Of a stretch of DNA of 64,000 bases, positions 10,585 to 18,335 are shown piece after piece; the stretch's first letter is position 1, and each line of letters begins with the position of its first letter. The stretch spans positions 1 to 64,000 of the forward strand of contig LTDK01000094.1 of the NCBI GenBank assembly GCA_001642415.1, read 5' to 3'. This stretch comes from Nematocida ironsii. Taxonomy: Eukaryota; Microsporidia. Position numbers and translations under genes: made by a program. A model generated the notes under the pieces. The model saw nothing but the letters and a program-made list of their open reading frames with translations, was not told where the DNA came from and did not search any database.

Positions 10585-11013
10585 TTAGGTTTTAAATAAA
10601 GTATTCCTCTGTTGTTCAGGCACCATTTCGAAATAAACCGGTTCTTTGTATAATTCACTTAAATTTTCAGAGCTATTGTCTATGTCTGATTTAGGGTTTT
10701 GATCTCCATCTGTGCTTTCATTTTGGCTACTTCTTAATGAATCGAATTCCAATAGATCTGTTTCTAAATTGACATCAAATATTTTTGAGCAAGCAGATGT
10801 ATTTCTAAATGATTTTATTTCGGGGTGAAACATATCTAGAAAGTTTTTATTGTCCATATCTTTAGTTTCATAATGTTTTTTCTCATTGAAGTCTATATTA
10901 GATTCTGTATTTATATCATTTTTTGTGTTAAATGATGATGACTGTGCTGTTTCTGACGAGTTTTTTGTGTATAAATTGAATGTGTCTGGAACATTCGGGT
11001 TATCTTGATTCAT
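10585..11013 (-). CDS. Hydrophilic N-terminal part upstream of the in-frame stop
   Basis: 142 codons from an ATG. The product is acidic and low-complexity (rich in Asn, Asp, Ser, Glu) with no domain, and it ends in TAA at 10585-10587. The same reading frame then continues into the five-span membrane protein. It may be the cytoplasmic tail of that protein if the stop is read through, mutated or a sequencing error, or a stand-alone acidic protein. Confidence 0.45.
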   Translation of the reverse strand: MNQDNPNVPDTFNLYTKNSSETAQSSSFNTKNDINTESNIDFNEKKHYETKDMDNKNFLDMFHPEIKSFRNTSACSKIFDVNLETDLLEFDSLRSSQNESTDGDQNPKSDIDNSSENLSELYKEPVYFEMVPEQQRNTLFKT

Positions 11014-12205
11014 TTCTCTTAGTTGTAAGAGATTTACTTCTTCTTATATATATGTGGTTTTAATACATGTTTGGTTAAATTACATAATTTTAATGTCTAG
11101 TGTCATTTTGGGTAATATTTTTTTATTTAATGTGCTTTTCTGATCACATATACATCAAAAGTGAAATATCTTAATATATTGCATGGTAAGAATGGCATAA
11201 TAATAAAATGGGTTATATTAATGATGTATAAATACATTAAAATAAATTAAATATTGACTAAGCATCAACATAATATATTTAAAAATCACAAAAGTATGTA
11301 TAAAGTTGTGACTTCAATAAATGTTAATTTCTGTAAATAATGAATAATTTTAAATTTAACAGCTCATTCATATATTAAAAAGCTTCGCATATGTTGAATG
11401 ATTTAAAGAATGTCAATATATAGAAAACTCTTAATTAATTTAAATACTAATCACGTCCAATCTGCAGCTTCCTTTAGCATTATACTAATTTTTAATTGTA
11501 CATATATTTGCACTCTGTATATACAAATAATCATAGAATGTTAAGTAATATATTAACATGTTTTATATCAGTGTTTTAACCTATAAACGCATTATTATGG
11601 ATATTTTCTAGTCAAGTAAGATCCAATTCTAAGTAAACTGACTTGGCATAGTCTAAAATTAATCAATTGAGACATTATATGTCCACCTATTAAATAGCAG
11701 TAGATTGTCATATAAAAATAATAATTTTTTTACTTTTGTCTTTCATGTCTGAAATATATTTTTATATGTATACAGAAAATATTATGAGTTACTTTCTGTA
11801 TACATATTTTATTTTATTGAAGTAAGTAAATGAATAGTATCAATTACTATTTAATCAACTGTTTATTCAAATAAAGTGTATATAACTAAAATTATAGGTA
11901 TAGCATAGGTATGCAGGTGTCAAATACTATACTAATAGCATATTATAGTAATAACATACTTAAAAACATTTACTATATAGAAATATATACTACTAACAAT
12001 TGTGCAGCTAGTAATTTTAATAGTATATGACAATATACCATATACAGAATACAATAAAGAAATTATAATAAAATATGCACGTATTACAGAAAAATTGACT
12101 ACACATTTACTTATATATATAAATTTATATTTGTATGGTAATGCTATAGTACAAATCATATATGACATATGCACTTCAATTATACAGTAGCTCAGAAAGA
12201 GGTTA
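11014..12205. other. AT-rich intergenic region upstream of the secreted/membrane island
   Basis: 1.2 kb with no supported gene. The frames at 11932-12237 and 12002-12190 are AT-driven and lie on opposite strands of the same bases. A 15-bp perfect hairpin is present at 11764-11807. Confidence 0.55.
11764..11807. repeat. 15-bp perfect inverted repeat
   Basis: ATATGTATACAGAAA (11764-11778) is the reverse complement of 11793-11807, with a 14-base loop. It lies in intergenic sequence. Role unknown. Confidence 0.6.
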
Positions 12206-12214
12206 AAAGAAAAG
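12206..12214 (-). terminator. T-rich run after the snoRNA cluster
   Basis: On the minus strand the bases right after the last snoRNA read CTTTTCTTTT. T-runs of this kind end RNA polymerase III transcripts, and similar runs follow both tRNAs and the RNase P RNA here. Whether polymerase III makes this cluster is inference. Confidence 0.35.
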
Positions 12215-12276
12215 GCGTCAGATAAAAAAATCATCACATGTCAGACGACCGTCGTGAAAATAGTATCATCATACGC
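12215..12276 (-). ncRNA. C/D-box snoRNA (distal member of cluster), guide to LSU rRNA GACCGUCGUGA
   Basis: Read on the minus strand, the RNA has box C ATGATGA (12266-12272), D' CTGA (12241-12244), C' GTGATGA (12231-12237) and D CTGA (12218-12221), closed by a short GCG/CGC stem. The 11 bases just upstream of D' (12247-12257) are complementary to GACCGUCGUGA, a segment of large-subunit rRNA that is nearly invariant in eukaryotes (...UUUAGACCGUCGUGAGACAGG...). By the D'+5 rule, 2'-O-methylation would fall on the first C of GACC. From memory, yeast snR69 and snR71 act in this same segment. The C'-D interval is too short for a second guide. All four boxes match consensus, so the call is strong for an eye search. 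Confidence 0.8.
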
Positions 12277-12289
12277 AGGTTTTTAAAAA

Positions 12290-12366
12290 TAGTATAATCA
12301 GCCCATTTTAAGTTACAATCACCTAAATTACTCATACTCGTCATCTAAAACCATCATTTTATACTA
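12290..12366 (-). ncRNA. C/D-box snoRNA (middle member), guide to LSU rRNA CUCGUCAUCUAA
   Basis: A perfect 8-bp terminal stem, TAGTATAA (12290-12297) with 12359-12366, closes the RNA. Minus-strand boxes: C ATGATGG (12351-12357, last base off consensus), D CTGA (12298-12301), a weak C' GGTGATT and a non-canonical D' ATGA (12332-12335). The region upstream of D' (12337-12348) is complementary over 12 bases to CUCGUCAUCUAA, part of the highly conserved LSU segment AUGCCUCGUCAUCUAAUUAG. The D'+5 rule points to the G of CUCG; as I recall, yeast snR190 modifies a G in this segment. The guide match supports the call despite the weak D'. Confidence 0.75.
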
Positions 12367-12385
12367 TTTAAGATATTATTTAGAA

Positions 12386-12454
12386 TGTGCTCAGACCTTC
12401 AACTCATCATTATCAGAGACTCTAGCCGTGAATAATAGTCATCTTCATAGCACA
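12386..12454 (-). ncRNA. C/D-box snoRNA (promoter-proximal member), guide to LSU rRNA GACUCUAG
   Basis: A TGTGC/GCACA terminal stem (12386-12390 with 12450-12454) encloses, on the minus strand, box C ATGAAGA (12442-12448; one base off, with an alternative AAGATGA), D' CTGA (12413-12416), C' ATGATGA (12404-12410) and D CTGA (12391-12394). The guide upstream of D' pairs with GACUCUAG (12418-12425), a motif in the conserved LSU segment UUGACUCUAGU; the further complement CCGUGAA would depend on this species' own rRNA. The predicted methylated base is the U of GACU, near the position I recall for yeast snR78. It is the first RNA after the TATA and C-rich promoter block. Confidence 0.75.
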
Positions 12455-12481
12455 GGGGACAAAAAATAAAATTTATTTATA
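12452..12481 (-). promoter_or_regulatory. Promoter block of the snoRNA cluster (TATA box plus TTTGTCCCC)
   Basis: Minus strand: TATAAATA (rc of 12474-12481) followed by an AT spacer and TTTTGTCCCCTGT ending at 12452, directly at the 5' end of the first snoRNA. The same C-rich block, TTTGTCCCCCTGT, stands just before the RPP2 start codon (47344-47356). C-rich or G-rich triplets close to the start are known for microsporidian ribosomal-protein genes; finding the block at an snoRNA cluster is what the sequence shows here. Confidence 0.6.
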
Positions 12482-12596
12482 CTAGAAAATACTAAAAAGT
12501 AACGGGTAACAAAATCCTATTAAAGTCAGTATACTATACCCAGAGAAGCCATATACTCATATATAATAAAAAATTAGCTCGATTGTAAGCAGAATT

Positions 12597-12704
12597 ATGT
12601 GGCGCAAAAAGAAAAACAATGTACGTGAGGAGGTGCAATTGGCAATTATGCCACATACAAGAAGGCAGAGGCGGAAGGGGTTGTTTAATCGGCTTAGAGC
12701 CTAA
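12597..12704 (+). CDS. Possible 35-residue basic peptide
   Basis: An ATG-started frame of 35 codons, rich in Arg and Lys (MWRKKKNN... ending NRLRA), between the snoRNA cluster and the 3' end of the BRCA2 gene. It is less AT-rich than its surroundings. The length and basic character recall the smallest ribosomal proteins, but it does not match eL41 or any other I recognise. It could be chance. Confidence 0.2.
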   Translation: MWRKKKNNVREEVQLAIMPHTRRQRRKGLFNRLRA

Positions 12705-12846
12705 AAAATATATATATCTAGTGTTTATTGTTTCATTCTTTGGTAGAATTAGAATGGACTGCTATTTTATTTAGTCTGTTCTACGCCATACAGGCATTTA
12801 ACTGCACTTATGGATTGTTATATCTATTGCAATTAAGCGTATGGAG

Positions 12847-14502
12847 TTATATTGGGCGGAATGTGCTTATTGTGGTAGTTGTTAATAGAATTGTACCTGT
12901 GCTCAGAGCCTTCTTAGGAGGAGACAGCATAAAGAATAGGTATAGTTGGTTTGTCTTCAGTGTATTATCGCTGTATGCCGGCTCCCATATGGAGAGTATT
13001 GCAGGCGTGGTATTCTTTGTGTAATCACAGATTACATCGTATCGGGTGTACTTTCTTAGCCGAACTTTGCTCAGAGCATCGTTCTTTTCCTCAGCTGTAG
13101 TGTATATCTTCTCAATGCTTTTTTCAATTCTTTCAAGCGTGCTGTCCAATCTATCTTCTTCAATATTTGACTTTGACCCATTTAGGTCTAAAATATATCT
13201 GACATCTATTTTTCTAGCTATTTTCAGCATAAGGCAGCTGATGTATCCTCCAGAGGGATGGATTGACAGAATAGATCGAATAAATCCAAAGTGGCTTTGA
13301 TATCCAAGAGGACCAGAAGAGCACGGCTTAACTCCATTATACTGTAGTTCAATCACTGCTTGGCCATTTTTGTTTACATCGTATATTGAGGCGGCATCAG
13401 ATAGAAGGGACTTTGAGCATGCGACCTGCAGGATTTTTCCTTCTGTGATTTTATTAAAAATCTTTTGTAGCGGCAGGTCTAGCTGCGCCTTAACTGAATG
13501 TATGCCGTCTGTTATCATGATCGTATTTGTTCCCCCTTCAATCACAAGGACCTTCATATACACAGATGGATGCTCGTCCTTTTCCACAATCCTCTGCAGC
13601 ACAGACTTTGGATTTTGCTTCCATCGGATTTTTGCTTTTTCAATAACTATTCTTTCAACTTCTTTAAACTGCATGTCCCCGCCCCTTCTAAAAATTTCCT
13701 TTATCTGGGGAAGCACAGAGATCCAGGACCATTGAAAAAGAGAAAAAAGACTATACTCCTCCTCCTCAGATCTGGTCAGAGGAAATATCTCTTTTTTTAC
13801 TTTTTTGTATATCTCTAGGGCATCTATAATATAGTTCTCCCGGGGAGAAATAACTTTAGGTTTTAACTTGGCTGCGGAAGGGGCTGCACTCTGGGTATAG
13901 CTCTCCATGAAGCCAAAGCTGCGCCTAGACCTATCCATGCACTCATCAGAAATATATAAACTACTGCCGTGAGCTGTTTTAAAGCCCGTTAATTTTGTGA
14001 ATGATGTGTTTGCAGTAGGAATGTTCTCTTCATTGAACAGGCTCCCCATCTTTTTAGATTTCTCTGTATTTCCGGTTTCTAAAAAGGGTCGTTTCCTCTG
14101 AAACGTGCCGGTGCCTATGTCTAGACTGTCATCAGGATCTAATAACTCAGGCCGCCCTGAGTCTGTTTTATATTTTCCACCTCTTTTTGGGGGAGAAGGG
14201 AACTTAATTTCTTTGAAAAGAATCTTATCTGCCAGATCTTTATTAATTGGTTTAGTAGCTGGAAATGGTCCTTGTTCTATGTCTTTATAGAAGGATTCAT
14301 TGGAGTCAACAGAGAATCTATAACTCTTGTCTTCCACCTGAAAAGATCCATCAAGCCCATTGTCTGGGGACCTCTGAACTTCTTGTATGGGGGCTTCTTT
14401 TGAAATAGAAATATTCGCTTTAAGAAGCCCTTCGCTATCCATGAGAATCTGTGAAATTTCTGAAGACGGCGGAGTGTTATTCTCCTTTTTGCTTGGCCGC
14501 AT
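12847..14502 (-). CDS. BRCA2: BRCA2-like recombination mediator, compact form with one BRC repeat
   Basis: 551 residues. BRCA2 loads RAD51 on resected DNA during homologous recombination. Residues 174-196 form one BRC repeat: F174-K-T-A177 (the FxxA motif), G179, then IS..E and a basic tail ending in F196. Residues about 235-310 match the BRCA2 helical domain (QWSWISVLPQ at 257-266). Residues 315-438 match OB1 (ITDGIHSVKAQLD at 330-342, then a SGGYISCL turn). A short helical linker leads to an OB2-like end with AILSIWEP, as in human BRCA2. OB3 and most of OB2 are missing, so the protein is far smaller than animal BRCA2 but similar in plan to other reduced forms. The start lies 32 bases from a tRNA-Leu gene on the same strand. 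Confidence 0.9.
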   Translation of the reverse strand: MRPSKKENNTPPSSEISQILMDSEGLLKANISISKEAPIQEVQRSPDNGLDGSFQVEDKSYRFSVDSNESFYKDIEQGPFPATKPINKDLADKILFKEIKFPSPPKRGGKYKTDSGRPELLDPDDSLDIGTGTFQRKRPFLETGNTEKSKKMGSLFNEENIPTANTSFTKLTGFKTAHGSSLYISDECMDRSRRSFGFMESYTQSAAPSAAKLKPKVISPRENYIIDALEIYKKVKKEIFPLTRSEEEEYSLFSLFQWSWISVLPQIKEIFRRGGDMQFKEVERIVIEKAKIRWKQNPKSVLQRIVEKDEHPSVYMKVLVIEGGTNTIMITDGIHSVKAQLDLPLQKIFNKITEGKILQVACSKSLLSDAASIYDVNKNGQAVIELQYNGVKPCSSGPLGYQSHFGFIRSILSIHPSGGYISCLMLKIARKIDVRYILDLNGSKSNIEEDRLDSTLERIEKSIEKIYTTAEEKNDALSKVRLRKYTRYDVICDYTKNTTPAILSIWEPAYSDNTLKTNQLYLFFMLSPPKKALSTGTILLTTTTISTFRPI

Positions 14503-14528
14503 ATTTTAAAAAAAATCCGGGAAGAGAT

Positions 14529-14533
14529 AAAAA
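14529..14533 (-). terminator. Pol III terminator of tRNA-Leu
   Basis: Five A residues on the plus strand, TTTTT on the transcribed side, start two bases after the tRNA 3' end. Confidence 0.65.
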
Positions 14534-14534
14534 T

Positions 14535-14616
14535 TGGTTTGAGCGGGATTCGAACCCGCGCCTCCGGAGAGACTCGATCTTAAGTCGAACGCCTTAGACC
14601 GCTCGGCCATCAAACC
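14535..14616 (-). tRNA. tRNA-Leu (anticodon UAA)
   Basis: 82 bases without an intron. Acceptor GGTTTGA pairs with TCAAACC, the D arm contains GGCCGAGCGGTCTAAGGC, the anticodon loop CTTAAGA gives UAA, there is a long variable arm (TCTCTCCGGAG region) and the T arm holds GGTTCGAATCC. Long variable arm plus UAA anticodon define tRNA-Leu reading UUA. The frame at 14506-14790 is a shadow of this gene. Confidence 0.95.
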
Positions 14617-15076
14617 ACACACGTTTTGCAAGCAGTGCCTCTCTCTCATTATATTCACTTGGATTATTATACTAATCGTGTGTTGGATAATGGTATATAG
14701 AACATAAAATTTAAAAATGTATATAGAATAAAGAAGACAGAGTTTCTTTGGTGTGTGAATAAATAATAAATTTAGAGCTGGGCACAACAAATGCTATATG
14801 CGAAATAACACTTGGCACTGAAAGATACTGCATCTAGCTATATTATTTAGAACAGCTGGTAATAATTCATGATTTCTGTGTTATTTTTGAGAAGGTTTCA
14901 GGTTCTTTTCTTTTTACCTTTAAAATAAGCATATTGAGATTTTAGGATATTTAAAATAAATTTGCATCAATGTCTGATTTATTAATTAATTATTTTAATG
15001 CCTTAGAATTACCTATCCGCAAATCAAAGAGATCTGGATAAATAACCTGGGCACTTTGTGCTCATTTAGTATTTGA
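14617..15076. other. Intergenic region
   Basis: 460 bases between tRNA-Leu and the 3' end of the CSC1-like gene. AT-rich; nothing further seen. Confidence 0.5.
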
Positions 15077-17800
15077 TTAATGGCCAAGTATCTCCTCTTT
15101 CCAGGACATAGTAGACAGATCGAATACCGCAGCACTCCCATTCACACTCAAGTATTTTAGAGTAATGACAAACCATTTAGGAAGAATGATCGAAGAGGCT
15201 GATGGAAGAAAGGAAAGATCTTTGTAAACATAGGGGATTTCTCCTTTTTGGAGCACCTTCTCCTTAAAAGGGCAGTAAACATCCTTCTTTACGACAGAAG
15301 ACTCTTTCCACTCAAGAATGGCCTTTTTACGGGACTCAAGGAGCTCATCTATCACATCAGTGCTTTCTTTATACTCTGACTCGTTATTTGGCAGATAGTG
15401 GCAGTTCTTTGACATAAGCTTGCTGAACCCATTCCAAACGCTGACTGTTATGATGATTAAAGGAAGAATTATGCAAAGCGAGATGTACTGTTTATGGGAG
15501 ACAAAGTAAATTAAAGTAAGCAGCTGGAAGACTGTAAGAGAATAAAAAATATTTTCAAATAGGGAAGGCCAGTGCTCTCCACCGCTTTCCAGCTGGCTGG
15601 CATGCGAGTATATGAAAAGATATTTAAACACAAAGAAGGCGCCAAAGAAATAAAGGCATCCCACAACCATGAAAATAGGGCAGAGAATGGCGTATATAAG
15701 CACCATGGGAAACAGCAGAAAGATTTTCGGGTACAGCATTCCAAAGTTGATGGGATTGGACTGGAACTGCGCGGTTCTTTCTCTGTGCGTGTGTACTCCG
15801 CCTAGGATGTACATTATTGCCCAGCTGGCTAGGCGAGGCACATCCAGCAGTTCAAACATAAGCCCCCCGAGTGCCTTATGGATCAGTAAATTGAGGAAGA
15901 AAATGGAAGATGAAACAATAGGCGTGGAAACAAGGTTTACAATATCCAGGCGAACCTTGCTGCTATTTAAAAGAGTTGCTATGGTAGATCCGAAAATAAT
16001 CATTAAAAACCCGTTGAAAAACAGAAACACCGAGTACTTTTTTCCAAAGTTCTTCTGCAGCTCAATCCACGAGATACTTCCCTCAAAAATAGAAATCCAC
16101 CGGAGAACAAGAGGTGCAATTGCTAGAAACTGCGAATAGACAGTTGGCACAATAATACCCTGAAAGGCACTTCTGAATTTAGAAGTACCTGCAATTGCAT
16201 ACAGCTGCGGGTTAATCATGTTTATCACGGCGTATAGTGTTGATATATTGATTAGTGTTGATACAAAGAACACAAGAATAATGAATACACTAATAAACAC
16301 TACTGTTAAAATCATACTAATAAGCCTTCTAAACATTCTGTGCACCTGCGTGTCGTTCAGTGAAGACCAGATGATTTGGTCTGGAGGGGGAGCCTCCTCT
16401 GCATGGCAGCTGAATGCTCCGGAACCTATAAGAGCCATTTTCAATGTGTTTGCATCTGATGAATTTTTAAAGGTCACAAATCCATTTCGTGCACTTCCTG
16501 GGATACTTTTTATAAAATTATTGTATGCTGCTCTAATATAGAAGAGTGATGCGGTAGTGATAAAAATAGTGCCATTCTTATAGAAGCCATATGGATCATG
16601 CAGCTCAGGGTTCAGCAAATTGGGCTCTTCTTCTATGGGGGTCTCTTCTCGCATGGATCGCTCTCTCACATCATCTATTTTTTCTGTCAGCAGCTTTATA
16701 GTGTCTAAATACTCATGTATTTTAAGACGAACATCTCTTTTCTGAATGGTTGATAAAAGGCTAAAGAACTTTCCACCGAATGCATTTCGCATAAGAAAGT
16801 CTATCTCGTCTTGTCGAATCTCTTTCTTTTCTCTTTCCTTTTTATGCCACGTGGTTGCATTTGATATAAGATCTAATGATTTGTCGTAGTTGTTAACATG
16901 CTCAGCAAAGAACTCTGTATTTGTTGATAAGATGTTCAGTAATATGAAGAACCGCAGTAGCTCGTATTCTATAAGCAGAATAACCTCTTTTTTCTTATTA
17001 ATTAGTATTTCTAAGTCTTTTGTGTTTGTTATCACATGCGCATTCTCTGGCTCTGAAGACACTCCAAGAATTTTTAGGTACCGAAGCAGGGTGGTTTTAT
17101 CCTGAATGAATGAAGGTAGGTTTGTGATTAGAACAGTTCTGGAGCATATGTTTATCTCGTTAATTCCTGCGGGAAGCGACTGCAGCTCATCCACAGTTTT
17201 TTTAATTGCTAGAGTGGACTTGGAAAAGGCCCGGTTTCGTATGTGCAGCTGGCGAAGAATAACATATTTTCGGTAGAAGGTGTACAAGAAATAAATAACC
17301 ACTAAGCTTATAGCCCAAATACAAATGCACGGAATAATGCAGTTTACATGGCGCGGGTGTGTAGGCAGAGAAAGGATAGATATTTTTGTGATAAGCTGCA
17401 GTTGCTGAACGCTGTGCGCAAAGAAAAAGTAGTACGTGCCAAGCGCAGGTACTAGGATAATAGAAAGCAGGAGAAAGATAATACCCAGCAGCTTGAGTGT
17501 TTCAATAAACAGAAATGCATCAAATCCTATGAGCTCAAACAGATCATTGTCTGTTATTGTAAATATAGGAATCATCCAGTTGAAGTATCCAGTGTACTGT
17601 GCGGCGGGATGCTGCTTGCACCTCTTTGTGTTTATGGAGTATATCCAAGGTAGCTTCTTCCGGCAGAAGATAAAAAGAACAAATATAAAGCTTGCTAGGC
17701 CTGCTTGAAATATAAAATTGAACCAGATTATGTGATCTGCTTCAAGAAGACTGGGCTTATCAACAACCTCTTTAGCTTCTAAGACTTTTTTCTTACTCAT
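15077..17800 (-). CDS. CSC1/OSCA/TMEM63-like mechanosensitive cation channel
   Basis: 907 residues from an ATG. The order of parts fits the CSC1/RSN1 (DUF221) family: an N-terminal block with three spans (about residues 22-45, 100-125, 155-178), a long cytoplasmic domain (about 180-490) with charged helices and an RRM-like segment (GFVTFKNSSDANTLKMAL), then a cluster of about eight spans (500-790) including FQGIIVPTVYSQFLAIAP and LLDVPRLASWAIMYILGG. Members are osmosensitive, calcium-permeable channels in yeast and plants; in a spore-forming parasite such a channel could matter for osmotic germination, which is inference. The C-terminus is cytoplasmic. Full-length for the family, no lesion seen. 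Confidence 0.85.
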   Translation of the reverse strand: MSKKKVLEAKEVVDKPSLLEADHIIWFNFIFQAGLASFIFVLFIFCRKKLPWIYSINTKRCKQHPAAQYTGYFNWMIPIFTITDNDLFELIGFDAFLFIETLKLLGIIFLLLSIILVPALGTYYFFFAHSVQQLQLITKISILSLPTHPRHVNCIIPCICIWAISLVVIYFLYTFYRKYVILRQLHIRNRAFSKSTLAIKKTVDELQSLPAGINEINICSRTVLITNLPSFIQDKTTLLRYLKILGVSSEPENAHVITNTKDLEILINKKKEVILLIEYELLRFFILLNILSTNTEFFAEHVNNYDKSLDLISNATTWHKKEREKKEIRQDEIDFLMRNAFGGKFFSLLSTIQKRDVRLKIHEYLDTIKLLTEKIDDVRERSMREETPIEEEPNLLNPELHDPYGFYKNGTIFITTASLFYIRAAYNNFIKSIPGSARNGFVTFKNSSDANTLKMALIGSGAFSCHAEEAPPPDQIIWSSLNDTQVHRMFRRLISMILTVVFISVFIILVFFVSTLINISTLYAVINMINPQLYAIAGTSKFRSAFQGIIVPTVYSQFLAIAPLVLRWISIFEGSISWIELQKNFGKKYSVFLFFNGFLMIIFGSTIATLLNSSKVRLDIVNLVSTPIVSSSIFFLNLLIHKALGGLMFELLDVPRLASWAIMYILGGVHTHRERTAQFQSNPINFGMLYPKIFLLFPMVLIYAILCPIFMVVGCLYFFGAFFVFKYLFIYSHASQLESGGEHWPSLFENIFYSLTVFQLLTLIYFVSHKQYISLCIILPLIIITVSVWNGFSKLMSKNCHYLPNNESEYKESTDVIDELLESRKKAILEWKESSVVKKDVYCPFKEKVLQKGEIPYVYKDLSFLPSASSIILPKWFVITLKYLSVNGSAAVFDLSTMSWKEEILGH

Positions 17801-18335
17801 GGAATTTACAGGATTCGGATACTTTACGTTTAAAGTAATACATTGTTTTACAAGTTTGAAAGATACTTTTTTAATTTAATGTCACTCTATATATAATAGG
17901 ATGCGTTCAATATCACCTAGAAACAATGGATAGTGAGCTATGCTCGGAACACATTAAATACGGGTATTTTAGAGTTTTTATGCATTTTTTGTTCAAATAG
18001 TCCAAATCAATGCGTGTTTTAGTTTAACTTCTAATTCTAAATAGAAATAATCTTAAATAATACAAGACCTATTATTAATCAGCAAAAACTATTAGATACG
18101 CATAAAATGCAACAAGATATCTTGTGCAGTGGTTTAGACAAATTTCAGGTTTTCTGCCTGCCTTTGGTATATAAAACCGGCGAAATATAAGATATTTCTT
18201 AAAATGGAAATCTAATATTAAACAGAGCATGGCTTAAATTCGCTGGATGGACTTCTCCTATTTTGGAAATATTCTTGCTGTTTTAGTGGATTTTAAAGTT
18301 TATGGTATATTTATGAAGGAGTCTTTTGTTTTTTT
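17801..18335. other. Divergent intergenic region
   Basis: 535 bases between the CSC1-like gene (minus) and the acid phosphatase (plus), so it should hold both promoters. It contains TATATATAAT near 17890 and TATATAAA near 18169. No gene or stable RNA seen. Confidence 0.5.

Noticed and set aside
12728..13818. Plus-strand frames
   Set aside because: They are antisense to the BRCA2 gene.
14506..14790. 94-codon minus-strand frame
   Set aside because: It runs across tRNA-Leu; the internal peptide is the usual tRNA shadow.
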